NCBI GenBank assembly: GCA_903879705.1
Contig: CAIRMO010000061.1
Coordinates: 34,179 to 98,178, forward strand
Length of the DNA: 64,000 bases
Direction: 5' to 3'
From: an uncultured Candidatus Competibacteraceae bacterium
GTDB taxonomy: Bacteria; Pseudomonadota; Gammaproteobacteria; Competibacterales; Competibacteraceae
Shown here: in pieces, positions 24,622-34,263 of the stretch
Position numbering within the stretch: the stretch's first letter is position 1
Layout of the letters: every line of letters starts with the position of its first letter
The notes under the pieces: generated by a model
Told to the model about the DNA's origin: nothing
Databases searched by the model: none
Seen by the model: only the letters and a program-made list of their open reading frames with translations
Made by a program: the position numbers and the translations under genes

Positions 24622-25270
24622 TCAATCGCATTTGCAAGCACAGGCAATAAAAAATCCACCCGGCATTGTTGATTTAATAACCCGATCAAGGCGATAGCCC
24701 AGTTCAGTCAAATTCCGCTCCAACCACGCACGCGAAGTGTATCCCCCACGGGAATGGTCCATCGATCTGATTACGGTAGCAAATCGTGAAGTGAGGGGTA
24801 GAAAAGCCGTCTCCAAACGGATTGCCTGACTCTACTATCAACACCCCGCCTGGATTCAATAACTGGTGAATCCGGCGCAACCCGGCCAGCGTCGCCTGCT
24901 CATCGCCGAAGATTCCCAATCCGTTCCCCATCAGTAACACCAAATTAAAGCGCGAATCGTCGGGGACATCGGCAAAGGATTCCCAAAACATCACCGACTG
25001 AAATCGTGCCGCGCAAGACTGGCGCAAATCGTTCGCCTTTTCAACGCCCGCCAGCACCGCCGCCTGCTGTTGTTGCCGGATAAAGTCCAGATGCCGTCCT
25101 ATCCCACATCCCACATCCAGCACGGCGGGTGCCGGACCATCCGATAGCAGCGCCGTCAGCAAGGCTTGTTCTTCCAGGCGAAGGTGCAGGAAATCTCGAC
25201 ACGCGCAATCGACTCCTCCCCCGTTCTCCATCTGCATCCGAAAGCGGATGTCTTGAGCCGGGTTTTGCAA
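24622..25270 (-). pseudogene. frameshifted second copy of the SAM-dependent methyltransferase
   Basis: Closely related to the gene at 12332-13003 along its whole length: AVLDVGCGIGRHLDFIRQQQ, LVGV/LAGVEKANDLRQ, LLMGNGLGIFGDEQ and LNPGGVLIVESGNPFGDGF. The reading frame breaks around 24750: on the plus strand, GTATCCCCCACGGG replaces GTATCTCCACGGG, one extra base in a C run. The C-terminal part (SRAWLERNLTELGYRLDRVI) continues in another frame to about 24622. The 5' end is also cut off relative to the intact copy, and similarity stops at about 25275, next to the 111-bp repeat. It is a duplicate that has decayed, unless the C run is a sequencing error. Confidence 0.8.
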
Positions 25271-25280
25271 CTGATCCAGC

Positions 25281-25391
25281 TTACCGGTTTATGTAGACAG
25301 CGGAATGCCGGTCAGGCAGGCGAACCGGGGGCACTAAAACGGCAAAGGGCGGCGTTCCAATGAACGCCGCCCCTGTTGAAGCGGATGGTTT
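25281..25391. repeat. 111-bp dispersed intergenic repeat, copy 2
   Basis: Second copy of the element at 7643-7753, same orientation. Its 11-bp hairpin (25347-25357 with 25362-25372, CAAT loop) is identical to that of copy 1. It abuts the truncated end of the methyltransferase pseudogene, suggesting that this junction arose by recombination or insertion. Confidence 0.75.
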
Positions 25392-25408
25392 GAGAATCCA
25401 GACGTAAT

Positions 25409-25921
25409 TTATTGTGCCGGGGTTTGCGCGGGTGGTGATCCTGGCCCGCCGCCGCGCATCATCCCGTGCATGGGCCGGGTGGTGATGAAGTCATCCATGA
25501 CCTTTTTCTGGGTCGGATCGAGCGCCGCGTACAAATCGCTGGCGGCCTTGGTCATCGCTTTCATGCTGGTCAGATTCTCCTCCATAGCCTGGGTCTGCTC
25601 CTCGAAGTGGGACATGGCGGTTACGTCCTTATCGCGCTTTTCTTGCCACATCTTCTTCATCGCGGTGCGGTGCGTGTCCTGGGCGGCGGTGAACGCTTTC
25701 CAGGCTGCCGTCTGGTTAGCAGTCAGCTTAAGCCGTGCTTCCAGCAGCTCCATCTGTTCGGCGTGATGCTGCTGCATCATTGCCATCCGTTGTGGTTTAC
25801 CACCACCCATCATTGGGCAGTCGCCGCCGCCCATTCCGCCAGGGCCAGCAAAAACGGCAGTACCCAAGCTCAGGCCAGCGACTGTGGCGGCGATTAACAG
25901 ACGTTTGCGTAGCAGATTCAT
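25409..25921 (-). CDS. periplasmic Spy/CpxP-like protein (LTXXQ family)
   Basis: A 170-residue protein with an N-terminal signal peptide (MNLLRKRLLIAATVAGLSLG, cut near AVFA-GPGG), a Met/Gly/His-rich segment (GGMGGGDCPMMGGGKPQRMA) and the LTXXQ-type motifs LKLTANQTAAWKAF (about 74) and LDPTQKKVMDDF (about 136). Spy/CpxP proteins are helical periplasmic chaperones or stress sensors; Met- and His-rich variants often bind metal. The gene is alone, minus strand, and marks the right-hand edge of the accessory island. Confidence 0.8.
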   Translation of the reverse strand: MNLLRKRLLIAATVAGLSLGTAVFAGPGGMGGGDCPMMGGGKPQRMAMMQQHHAEQMELLEARLKLTANQTAAWKAFTAAQDTHRTAMKKMWQEKRDKDVTAMSHFEEQTQAMEENLTSMKAMTKAASDLYAALDPTQKKVMDDFITTRPMHGMMRGGGPGSPPAQTPAQ

Positions 25922-26363
25922 CGTTCGAGTCCTCTTGGTTGTCGGGTTGCTTCAGGAGCGATTAGACACCCCGGATGTAACCATGATTTTGCCGGAACCG
26001 GAATTTTGTAACGATTTGTATCAGCCTGGTCGTCCGGCGTGAGGCGGCAAGCATCTTCGCCAAATTGCCCATCCCAGGGGGTCTCCACGGAATTGGGTTT
26101 CCCCATGCCTGCTTATCCTACCGCTTGTCAATCTCCCGCATACAGGAATCCGCCTTGAGTTGTGGAATTTATCGTAGCACGGGCATCCTGCCCGTAAGCG
26201 GAACACGGGCAGGATGCCCGTGCTACATCCACAACCGGTTTAGGAGATCTTATAGCGTGATTGCCCTGCATCCCAGCGCATTGCACAAAGCGCGTCACGC
26301 CATTTATGATAACCAGGTGCCGCAATGGCTAATTCAGGACAACAAGGATTGAAATAACAGATC
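25922..26363. other. intergenic region before the leu operon
   Basis: No gene is seen in 440 bases. It separates the Spy-like gene from leuC (divergent) and must carry both promoters. The central part is a hairpin repeat (26174-26226) preceded by GAGTTGTGGAATTT (26157-26170), a sequence that also flanks the repeats near 45.93 and 46.10 kb. Confidence 0.5.
26174..26226. repeat. REP-like 22-bp inverted repeat (GTAGCACGGGC family), copy 1
   Basis: Two perfect 22-base inverted arms (26174-26195 and 26205-26226), starting GTAGCACGGGCATCC, with a nine-base loop. Related elements lie at 36536-36585 and 46140-46189, all in intergenic DNA. Confidence 0.8.
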
Positions 26364-27773
26364 ATGCCCAAAACCCTCTTTGAAAAAATCTGGGAGTCGC
26401 ATGTCGTTGCCGAACAGCCCAATGCCCCGGCCATTCTGTATATCGACCTGCATCTCGTCCACGAAGTGACCTCGCCCCAGGCCTTTACCGGCCTGCGCCA
26501 GCGGGGTTTAAAAATCCGTCGCCCCGAACGCACTGTGGCCACGATGGACCATTCGATCCCGACCACGCCGCTCCATGTGCCGATTGCGGATCCGCTGGCC
26601 GCCGCGCAAATCCGGCAAATGGAAACCAACGCCGACGAGTTCAGTATTACCCTGCATGGCATGGCCAGCGCCCGGCGCGGCATCGTCCATGTGATCGGCC
26701 CGGAACTCGGTCTCACCCAACCGGGCATGACCATTGTCTGCGGCGACAGCCATACCGCGACCCACGGCGCGTTTGGGGCGCTGGCTTTCGGGATCGGTAC
26801 CAGCGAAGTCGAGCATGTTCTCGCCAGCCAATGCCTGCTCCAGACCCGTCCCAAGACCTGTGAAGTTCGCATCGATGGAACCCTCCCGGCGAGCGTGACC
26901 GCCAAGGACATTATTCTGGCGCTGATCGCTAAAATCGGCGTGGGCGGCGGCACCGGCTATGTCTTTGAATACACGGGCTCCACTGTTCGCGGGCTGACGA
27001 TGGAACAGCGGATGACCGTCTGCAATATGTCCATCGAAGCCGGGGCGCGGGCCGGCCTGATAGGTCCCGACGACACCACCTTTGCCTATCTCAAGGGCCG
27101 CGACCACGCGCCCAAAGGCGCGGAATGGGAGCAAGCGGTGGCCCGTTGGCGAGCGCTTCCCAGCGATGAAGGCGCGACCTACGATCAGGTTATCACCCTC
27201 GATGCCGCCGCGCTGGAACCAATGATCACCTATGGCACCCATCCTGGCATGGGCATGGCTATCACCGGGCGGGTTCCCGACCCGGTCAGCCTGAGCGACG
27301 CTAACCAGAGAGCCGCACTCGGCAAGGCGCTGCGCTATATGGGTCTGCAACCCGGTCAAGCCTTGCTCGGCCAGAAAGTGGACGTGGTGTTTATCGGCAG
27401 TTGCACCAACTCGCGGATTTCCGACCTGCGGGAGGCGGCGGCGCTGCTGAAAGGCCGCAAGGTCGCTAATAATGTGCGGGTGATGGTGGTGCCCGGCTCG
27501 CAGGTGATCAAACAACAGGCGGAAGCGGAAGGTCTGGATCAGGTGTTCAAATCCGCCGGCGCAGAATGGCGTGAACCGGGATGCAGTCTCTGCATCGCGA
27601 TGAATGGTGATGAAGTTCCGGCAGGGCAGTATTGCGTCAGCACTTCAAATCGGAATTTTGAAGGCCGACAGGGAAAAGGATCGCGCACCTTGCTGGCCTC
27701 GCCATTAACCGCCGCCGCGAGCGCCTTGGCCGGCGCAGTGGCTGATCCGCGCACTTTGGCCGGAGATCGCTAA
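26364..27773 (+). CDS. leuC: 3-isopropylmalate/(R)-2-methylmalate dehydratase large subunit
   Basis: LeuC is the aconitase-like subunit that, with LeuD, isomerises 2-isopropylmalate to 3-isopropylmalate in leucine synthesis. The 469-residue product has the family length. The [4Fe-4S] ligands are in FIGSCTNSR (about 348) and GCSLC (about 406 and 409). The block [21 protein letters not shown] is also diagnostic. With cimA two genes downstream, the same complex would also isomerise citramalate. The stop is followed one base later by the leuD ATG, indicating tight coupling. Confidence 0.97.
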   Translation: MPKTLFEKIWESHVVAEQPNAPAILYIDLHLVHEVTSPQAFTGLRQRGLKIRRPERTVATMDHSIPTTPLHVPIADPLAAAQIRQMETNADEFSITLHGMASARRGIVHVIGPELGLTQPGMTIVCGDSHTATHGAFGALAFGIGTSEVEHVLASQCLLQTRPKTCEVRIDGTLPASVTAKDIILALIAKIGVGGGTGYVFEYTGSTVRGLTMEQRMTVCNMSIEAGARAGLIGPDDTTFAYLKGRDHAPKGAEWEQAVARWRALPSDEGATYDQVITLDAAALEPMITYGTHPGMGMAITGRVPDPVSLSDANQRAALGKALRYMGLQPGQALLGQKVDVVFIGSCTNSRISDLREAAALLKGRKVANNVRVMVVPGSQVIKQQAEAEGLDQVFKSAGAEWREPGCSLCIAMNGDEVPAGQYCVSTSNRNFEGRQGKGSRTLLASPLTAAASALAGAVADPRTLAGDR

Positions 27774-27774
27774 G

Positions 27775-28356
27775 ATGGCTCAATTTACTTCCCTGACTTC
27801 GCGTGTCGTCGTGCTGCCAGTCAACGACGTCGACACCGACCAGATTATCCCCGCCCGGTTTTTGAAAGCGACCGATAAAATCGGCATGGGTGACCATCTG
27901 TTTGCCGACTGGCGCTATACCGATGACGGTTCGCCCAAGCCGGATTTTATGCTGAACCAGCCCGAAGCGGTGGGCCGCCAGATTCTATTGGCGGGCGATA
28001 ATTTCGGCTGCGGTTCCTCCCGCGAACATGCACCCTGGGCGCTGACCGGGTTCGGCTTCCGGGCCGTCATCAGCACCTCGTTTGCTGACATTTTCCGCAG
28101 CAACGCGCTGAAAAACGGTCTGCTGCCGATCATCGTCGATGAGTCGATCCATCAGCGGTTGTTCACTCTGGTCGGAGCCAATCCCGGTATGGAACTCAGC
28201 CTTGACCTGGCGACCCAGACGCTGTCTTTCCCCGGCGGTTCGGTCACGTTCTTCATTGACCCCTTCAACAAAACCTGCCTGCTCAATGGGGTAGACGAAT
28301 TGGGTTATATCCTGAGTTTCGAGAAGAACATCGCGGCCTTTGAAGCCCGAAGATAA
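27775..28356 (+). CDS. leuD: 3-isopropylmalate/(R)-2-methylmalate dehydratase small subunit
   Basis: A 193-residue partner of LeuC carrying the swivelling domain. The signature [16 protein letters not shown] (about residues 71-86) is present, as is [22 protein letters not shown] near the N-terminus. Spacing from leuC is one base. It lies directly before cimA. Confidence 0.97.
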   Translation: MAQFTSLTSRVVVLPVNDVDTDQIIPARFLKATDKIGMGDHLFADWRYTDDGSPKPDFMLNQPEAVGRQILLAGDNFGCGSSREHAPWALTGFGFRAVISTSFADIFRSNALKNGLLPIIVDESIHQRLFTLVGANPGMELSLDLATQTLSFPGGSVTFFIDPFNKTCLLNGVDELGYILSFEKNIAAFEARR

Positions 28357-28360
28357 GCCC

Positions 28361-29920
28361 ATGTCATCCATTCAGATTTACGACACGACCCTGCGCGACG
28401 GCACTCAGAGCGAAGGTTTTACCCTGTCCGGTCACGATAAAATCCGCGTCGCCCAGCGGCTGGACGATTTAGGCGTGGCCTTTATCGAAGGCGGCTGGCC
28501 CGGATCCAATCTCAGGGACGCCGAGTTTTTCGAGCGCGCCCGCGAAATGGAGTGGAAAACCGCGCTAATCGCCGCCTTTGGCTCGACGTGCCGGGTTAAA
28601 GGTGGCCCGGAAGATGACGCCAACCTCCGGGCACTGCTCGACGCCCAGACTCCGGTTTGCACAATTTTCGGCAAAACGTGGACGTTGCATGTTACCGATG
28701 TGTTGCTGACCACACTGGAAGACAACCTGCGGATCATCGAGCAGTCAGTGGCCTATCTGCGTACCGAAGGTCGCCGGGTCATTTATGACGCCGAGCATTT
28801 TTTCGATGGCTACCAGGCTGATCCGCAGTACGCCATTGAGACGCTTAACGCGGCGATTCGCGGCGGGGCCGAGACGGTGGTGTTCTGCGATACCAACGGC
28901 GGCACGATGCCCTGGGCACTGGAAACCATCATTCGCGAGGTCAAGCAAGCCATCCATCATCCGTTTGGTATTCATACTCATAACGACGGTGAGAGCGCGG
29001 TCATCAACGCGCTGCTGGCGGTGCGGGAAGGCGCGATCCAGGTGCAGGGCACGATCAACGGCGTCGGCGAGCGCTGCGGCAACGCGAATTTGTGTTCGGT
29101 CATAGCGAATCTGGAACTCAAGATGGGCCGTCGGTGTTTGCCGGAAGGCCGTCTGGGCAAACTGTACGAGCTGTCGCATTTTGTCGATGAAGTCGCCAAC
29201 GTGACGCCCAATGATCATCTGCCTTATGTCGGCAAAAGCGCCTTTGCCCACAAAGGCGGCGTACATGTGGCGGCCATGCGCCGCTCGGCCCAGTCGTACC
29301 AGCATGTTGCGCCGGAGCGGGTCGGCAACAAGATGCGGGTCGTGGTTTCGGCGCTGTCGGGGCGGGCTAATCTGCTCAGCAAGGCCGAGGAACACGGCGT
29401 CGATGTGAGCAGCGTGGCCGATGTGGTCGGCGTACTGAACGATGTGAAGGAACTCGAAGCGCGCGGCTTTTCCTTCGAGGCCGCCGAAGCGTCGGTGGCG
29501 ATGATGCTCAAGCGCCAGCAGCCGGGCTATCAGCCGCTGTTTGAACTGGTGGATTTTCTGGTCAACGTCGAACATCGCCAAGGACGCGGGATTTTTGCCG
29601 AGGCGATGGTCAAGTTGAAAGTGGGCGGGGAAGTGCTGCACACCGCCGCCGAGGGCAATGGCCCGGTGAATGCGCTGGACTTGGCGCTGCGCAAGGCGCT
29701 GATCGGGCATTACCCGGAAATTGCCTCCTTCCATCTGGCGGATTACAAAGTCCGCATTCTGGAGGGCCAGGACGGCACCGAAGCTATCACCCGGGTGTTA
29801 ATTGACACCCGCAGTCCCACCCGACTTTGGAGTACCGTCGGCGCCAGCGCCAACATCATCGAAGCTTCCTGGCAGGCGCTGGTCGATGCGATGGAATATG
29901 GGCTGTCGGTCGCGCACTGA
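28361..29920 (+). CDS. cimA: (R)-citramalate synthase
   Basis: A 519-residue DRE-TIM enzyme that condenses pyruvate and acetyl-CoA to citramalate, giving 2-oxobutyrate for isoleucine without threonine. IYDTTLRDGTQSEGFTLS near the N-terminus, EGGWPGSNLRDAEFF, and the HTHNDGESAV metal-binding block (about residue 205) fit the CimA subgroup better than isopropylmalate synthase (which has QSPG). A LeuA-type regulatory domain follows from about 400. Start ATG 28361, five bases after leuD. The location between leuD and leuB makes metabolic sense, since LeuCD and LeuB act on both citramalate- and isopropylmalate-derived intermediates. leuA is not in the window. Confidence 0.92.
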   Translation: MSSIQIYDTTLRDGTQSEGFTLSGHDKIRVAQRLDDLGVAFIEGGWPGSNLRDAEFFERAREMEWKTALIAAFGSTCRVKGGPEDDANLRALLDAQTPVCTIFGKTWTLHVTDVLLTTLEDNLRIIEQSVAYLRTEGRRVIYDAEHFFDGYQADPQYAIETLNAAIRGGAETVVFCDTNGGTMPWALETIIREVKQAIHHPFGIHTHNDGESAVINALLAVREGAIQVQGTINGVGERCGNANLCSVIANLELKMGRRCLPEGRLGKLYELSHFVDEVANVTPNDHLPYVGKSAFAHKGGVHVAAMRRSAQSYQHVAPERVGNKMRVVVSALSGRANLLSKAEEHGVDVSSVADVVGVLNDVKELEARGFSFEAAEASVAMMLKRQQPGYQPLFELVDFLVNVEHRQGRGIFAEAMVKLKVGGEVLHTAAEGNGPVNALDLALRKALIGHYPEIASFHLADYKVRILEGQDGTEAITRVLIDTRSPTRLWSTVGASANIIEASWQALVDAMEYGLSVAH

Positions 29921-29944
29921 ATCCCGAACATTAGTGGAGCCGTG

Positions 29945-31003
29945 ATGAAAGCAAACATCGTTTTACTCCCCGGTGATGGCATCGGCCCGGAAGTCGTCAG
30001 TCAAGCCGTCCGGGTGCTGGACACCATCGCCGGTAAATTCCAGCATGAATTCATTTATCAGGAACGGCTGATGGGCGGCTGTTCTATCGACCGCTTCGGC
30101 TCGTCGCTGACCGACGAAACTCTGGCGGATTGCCAGGCGGCGGATGCGGTGCTGTTGGGCGCGGTCGGCGGGCCGAAATGGGATGATCCAAACGCCAAGG
30201 ATCGCCCGGAACGGGGATTATTGGCCTTGCGTAAGGGTTTGGGCGTGTTCGCCAATCTGCGTCCGGTCAAGGTTCACCCGGCGCTGATCGATGCCTCGCC
30301 GCTCAAGCCGGAAAAACTCCGGGGCGTGGATATTCTGGTGATCCGCGAGTTGACTGGCGGTCTGTACTTCGGTTGGCCGAAGGGCCGGGATGTCAAGGAT
30401 GGCCGGGAACGCGCCGTCGATACCCTGGAATATTACGATTATGAGATTCGCCGGGTGATGGAACTGGCGTTCAAACTGGCCCAGGGCCGCCAGCGCAAGG
30501 TCATGTCGGTGGACAAGGCCAATGTGCTGGAATCTTCGCGGCTATGGCGACAGATTGCGGTGCAGGTCGGCGCAGAAAACCCGGAGGTCGCCTTGGAACA
30601 TGTGCTGGTGGATACCGCGGCCATGCGCCTGATCACCGGCCCGGCCTCGATGGATGTGATGGTTACCGAGAACATGTTTGGCGATATTCTCACCGACGAG
30701 GCTTCGGTGTTGGCCGGTTCGATGGGGATGTTGCCATCCGCCAGTCTGGGGGCCAGCCGGGTCGGCTTGTATGAACCGATTCATGGCTCCGCTCCTGATA
30801 TTGCCGGCAAGGGCATCGCCAACCCGATCGGCATGATCCTGTCGACCGCGATGCTGCTGCGCCATTCGCTGGGACTGGAAACCGAAGCTGCCGCCATTGA
30901 AAAAGCAGTCGATGAAACGATTACCGCTGGAGCGCGCACCGCGGATCTCGGTGGAAAATTGGCCACCACCCAGATGGCGGATGAGATTATCCAGCGTTTG
31001 TAA
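29945..31003 (+). CDS. leuB: 3-isopropylmalate dehydrogenase
   Basis: NAD-dependent oxidative decarboxylase of leucine synthesis, 352 residues. It begins [18 protein letters not shown] and includes [32 protein letters not shown] and [25 protein letters not shown]. These are the substrate and metal residues of the family. The ATG at 29945 is preferred over the GTG at 29942 because of the TGGAGC site at 29933-29938. In this operon it can also oxidise 3-methylmalate from the citramalate route. It ends convergent to purF, with 51 bases between them. Confidence 0.97.
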   Translation: MKANIVLLPGDGIGPEVVSQAVRVLDTIAGKFQHEFIYQERLMGGCSIDRFGSSLTDETLADCQAADAVLLGAVGGPKWDDPNAKDRPERGLLALRKGLGVFANLRPVKVHPALIDASPLKPEKLRGVDILVIRELTGGLYFGWPKGRDVKDGRERAVDTLEYYDYEIRRVMELAFKLAQGRQRKVMSVDKANVLESSRLWRQIAVQVGAENPEVALEHVLVDTAAMRLITGPASMDVMVTENMFGDILTDEASVLAGSMGMLPSASLGASRVGLYEPIHGSAPDIAGKGIANPIGMILSTAMLLRHSLGLETEAAAIEKAVDETITAGARTADLGGKLATTQMADEIIQRL

Positions 31004-31054
31004 CAGTGCTTACAGGCCGTTGCAAAGCCTGACAGGCTCCAGGGCCACCCCAGA

Positions 31055-32566
31055 TTAGTCGTGATTATGTAAATCAATGATGGCGTTGTCGGCGCTGTCC
31101 TGAGCGTTCTTGATCGCATCCGCACGTTCCTGGGCCAGGCAGTCCAGATACGCCTGGTTAATGTCGCCGGTGACGTATTCGCCGGTAAAGCAGGAGGCAT
31201 CGAAGCGTTGCAGCGCCCGATTGCCGCGTCGCACGGCCTCTTCCAGATCAGTTAAATCCTGAAAAATTAGATAGTCAGCGCCAATCGCTTCAGCGATCTC
31301 CGCTTCGGAACGGTTATGCGCGATCAATTCGTGGGCTGCCGGCATGTCAATCCCATAGACATTCGGATAACGCACCGGCGGCGCGGCGGAGGCGAAATAG
31401 ACCTTGCGAGCGCCGGCATCGCGGGCCATGCGGATGATCTCTTCCGAGGTGGTGCCGCGCACAATCGAATCGTCGACCAGCAGCACGTTTTTGCCCCGGA
31501 ATTCCAGATCAATCGCATTCAGCTTCTGCCGGACCGATTTTTTGCGGATTTTCTGCCCCGGCATGATGAAGGTGCGGGCGATGTAGCGGTTCTTGATAAA
31601 GCCTTCGCGGTATTTGATGCCGAGAATCGAGGCCATTTGCAGCGCGGCGGTGCGGCTGGTGTCAGGGATCGGAATCACCACGTCAATATCCTGATCCGGC
31701 CAGAGCCGCAGAATCTTCTCGGCCAGATATTCGCCCATCCGCAATCGGGCTTTGTGGACCGAGACCTGATCGAGAATGGAATCGGGCCGGGCCAGATAGA
31801 CGAACTCGAAAATGCAGGGCGAATAACAGGGATGCGCGGCGCATTGGCGAGTGTGCAACCGCCCCTGCATGTCAAACAGCACCGCCTCGCCCGGCGCGAC
31901 ATCACGGATCCGCTCAAAGTCCAGCACATCCAGCGCCACGCTCTCAGACGCGGCCATGTACTCCATGCCGTTCTCGGTTTCACGGCTGCCAAACACCAGC
32001 GGCCGGATGCCGTGCGGATCGCGGAACGCCACCAGCCCGACCCCGACAATCAGCACCACGGCGGCATAAGCGCCGCGCACCCGCCGATGCACCGCCGCCA
32101 CCGCTGCGAAAATGTCATCCGCATCCACCGCCAGCCGGCTGCGCTGCTGCAATTCATGGGCGAAGACGTTCAGCAGGATTTCCGAATCGGAGCGGGTGTT
32201 GATATGGCGCAAGTCAGCGCGAAACAGTTCGTCCTTGAGCTGGGCGGCATTGGTCAGGTTGCCGTTATGGGCCAGGGTGATGCCGAACGGCGAGTTGACA
32301 TAGAACGGCTGGGCCTCGGCGGAATCGGCGCTGCCCGCGGTCGGATAGCGGACATGGCCGATGCCGATGTCGCCATGCAGATTGCGCATATGGCGGGTAC
32401 GGATCACGTCACGCACCAGACCGTTATCCTTGCGCAGGAACAGCCGGCTGTGATCACAGGTGACGATGCCGGCGGCATCCTGGCCCCGGTGCTGCAAGAC
32501 GGTCAGGCCGTCAAACAGGCTTTGATTGACCGGGCCGCGCCCGGCGATGCCGATGATGCCGCACAT
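31055..32566 (-). CDS. purF: amidophosphoribosyltransferase
   Basis: PurF makes phosphoribosylamine from PRPP and glutamine, the first step of purine synthesis. The 503-residue product begins MCGIIGIAG, with Cys 2 as the glutaminase nucleophile. The PRPP-binding site is [18 protein letters not shown] (about residue 357). The length is normal. It is last in the minus-strand cluster accD-folC-dedD-cvpA-purF, an order shared by many gammaproteobacteria. GGAGGG precedes the ATG by about ten bases. Confidence 0.97.
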   Translation of the reverse strand: MCGIIGIAGRGPVNQSLFDGLTVLQHRGQDAAGIVTCDHSRLFLRKDNGLVRDVIRTRHMRNLHGDIGIGHVRYPTAGSADSAEAQPFYVNSPFGITLAHNGNLTNAAQLKDELFRADLRHINTRSDSEILLNVFAHELQQRSRLAVDADDIFAAVAAVHRRVRGAYAAVVLIVGVGLVAFRDPHGIRPLVFGSRETENGMEYMAASESVALDVLDFERIRDVAPGEAVLFDMQGRLHTRQCAAHPCYSPCIFEFVYLARPDSILDQVSVHKARLRMGEYLAEKILRLWPDQDIDVVIPIPDTSRTAALQMASILGIKYREGFIKNRYIARTFIMPGQKIRKKSVRQKLNAIDLEFRGKNVLLVDDSIVRGTTSEEIIRMARDAGARKVYFASAAPPVRYPNVYGIDMPAAHELIAHNRSEAEIAEAIGADYLIFQDLTDLEEAVRRGNRALQRFDASCFTGEYVTGDINQAYLDCLAQERADAIKNAQDSADNAIIDLHNHD

Positions 32567-32590
32567 GGGCCAAACCCTCCGCGAACGAAT

Positions 32591-33082
32591 TCAGGGGAAG
32601 CGAATGTTCTGGGCCAGTTCCGGCGGCAGAAATCCTTGCAGCCAAACGGCACCTTCCTGGAAATGGGGCAGCAACAGCGCCTGTTGCCACCACGGATCAC
32701 GGGGCAGTGGGGTCAGGCCCGCCGCCAGCACCAGTAGCATGATGACCGCCGCACCCCGCGCCGCGCCAAAGACCATCCCCAGCAGCCGGTCAGTGCCGGT
32801 CAGGCCGGTGTAATCCACCAGATACGACGCGAGAATGTTGATCAGTCCGCCAATCAGCAGGGTAGCGAGAAACAACCCACCAAAGGCGGCGGCGATCCGC
32901 AACGAGGGGATATCCAGGTAGGGGGTGAGATGCGCCGCGCCGTCTTCAGCGAACAGGAAGGCGATCGCGAAAGCGGCGATCCAGGTGGCCAGCGAGATGA
33001 CTTCGCGCAATAAGCCGCGCCAGAGGCCAATCAGCATGGACAGGGCGATGACGATGATGATGAGGTAATCGGCCCAGTTCAT
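32591..33082 (-). CDS. cvpA: CvpA family membrane protein
   Basis: A 163-residue inner-membrane protein with four hydrophobic segments: LIIIVIALSMLIGLWRGLL (about 6-24), SLATWIAAFAIAFLFA (about 31-46), AAFGGLFLATLLIGGLINIL (about 65-85) and GAARGAAVIMLLVLAAG (about 107-123). The YTGLTGTDRLLGMVFG stretch between the last two is typical of CvpA. In E. coli the gene precedes purF and affects colicin V production. Its real role is in envelope homeostasis and is not fully known. Confidence 0.92.
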   Translation of the reverse strand: MNWADYLIIIVIALSMLIGLWRGLLREVISLATWIAAFAIAFLFAEDGAAHLTPYLDIPSLRIAAAFGGLFLATLLIGGLINILASYLVDYTGLTGTDRLLGMVFGAARGAAVIMLLVLAAGLTPLPRDPWWQQALLLPHFQEGAVWLQGFLPPELAQNIRFP

Positions 33083-33203
33083 TGGCTATCGTATCTCGCC
33101 CTGAATCGTGAATGGCTTAGGCCGCCAGGCCCAGCGTCCGCTGGTTGGAGCGAGGCATGGTAGCAGAAAGACCGGCCAGCTTGAACGACCCGGGCCTTGG
33201 CGG

Positions 33204-34262
33204 TCAACGCCACACCCGCACCTGATACGTCGGCCGGTCGTTGACCATAATCCGTTCTACCCCAGCCCGCACATTCTGACTGCGGTAATAGTCGCGCAAG
33301 GCGTAGGCGTTTTCCTGGAGCGCGTAACTGCCAGCGACGCTGCCACCACTGGCCGGACTGGCCGGCGTGGTTGGAGCAGCGGACGCTGGGCGGGGCGGAG
33401 TGGCTGCCGGCGCGGGACGCAGTGCCGTTTCAGTGCGGGAAACCAGTTCAATCTTAGGCAGGGTGACCGGCGGCTTCGGGCGGGCGGTATCCGGCGCAGG
33501 CGGTTCGGCGCGGGCAGGTGCGGTTTCGGCCTGTGTACTGTGGCGGGCGGTTTCGGCCTGTGCAGTGTGGCGAGCGGTTTCAGCCCGGGCCGCTTCGGTG
33601 CGGGCCGCGTCTGCCTGCGCTGATTTTTGGGCAGCATCGGCTTGGGCGGCCTTGCGGGCGGTGTCAGCGCGGGCCGCTTCCCGCCGGGCCGCTTCAGCAG
33701 CACGAGCGGTTTCGGCTTGAGTCGCAGTCGTTTCCGCAGTCGCGCTGCGGGTTGGTGGAGTCTCGGTCTGGGTGGCTTCCAACCGTGCCGCTTCGGCCTT
33801 GGCAGCGACGCTACGTTCCGCCTCGGCTTTGGCGCGGGCTTTGGCGGCTTCGGCCTGCGCGGCGCGGCGGGCGGCTTCGGCACGAGCCTTGGCGGCAACG
33901 ATTCGTTCCGCGTCGGCCTTGGCCTTGGCGGCCTGGGCGGCCTTGAGGCGAGCGGCTTCTTCCTGGGCGATAACCTGGGCTGGGGATTGACTGGGGACTG
34001 GGAGATCGGCGACAGGCAGCGGAACGGGTTCAGGCGGTGCTGGCGGAGCGGCTACGATTCCCGGAGTTGCTACAACTACCGGCGGCGTCGTAGCTGGCGG
34101 CTGGGGTTGGGAAGTGAAGGTCAGGGTCGGGGAATCGGGAACCCGGCTTGGCTGAACCGGTGCCGGCGGGGGTTGCCGTTCCAGCATTTCCGGCACAAAG
34201 ATGACAGCCAGCGCCGAGATCACGGCGGCGCCGATCAATCGTTGAGTCAGGCGGTTGTCCAA
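33204..34262 (-). CDS. dedD: SPOR-domain cell-division protein DedD-like
   Basis: DedD is a bitopic septal-ring protein whose C-terminal SPOR domain binds denuded peptidoglycan. A TTG at 34262, with GGAGA upstream, gives 352 residues beginning MDNRLTQRLIGAAVISALAV, like the DedD N-terminus. An ATG at 34412 would extend into folC and lacks the family start. Between the membrane segment and the SPOR end is a long Ala-rich region (about 120-270) of repeating AxxAxA/E/K units, resembling TolA or the coiled spacer of other SPOR proteins. The SPOR part (NAYALRDYYRSQNVRAGVER) is at the very C-terminus. It sits between folC and cvpA as expected. Confidence 0.82.
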   Translation of the reverse strand: MDNRLTQRLIGAAVISALAVIFVPEMLERQPPPAPVQPSRVPDSPTLTFTSQPQPPATTPPVVVATPGIVAAPPAPPEPVPLPVADLPVPSQSPAQVIAQEEAARLKAAQAAKAKADAERIVAAKARAEAARRAAQAEAAKARAKAEAERSVAAKAEAARLEATQTETPPTRSATAETTATQAETARAAEAARREAARADTARKAAQADAAQKSAQADAARTEAARAETARHTAQAETARHSTQAETAPARAEPPAPDTARPKPPVTLPKIELVSRTETALRPAPAATPPRPASAAPTTPASPASGGSVAGSYALQENAYALRDYYRSQNVRAGVERIMVNDRPTYQVRVWR

Positions 34263-34263
34263 A

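Noticed and set aside
28745..29734. 329-codon minus-strand frame
   Set aside because: Antisense to cimA, with no recognisable protein features.
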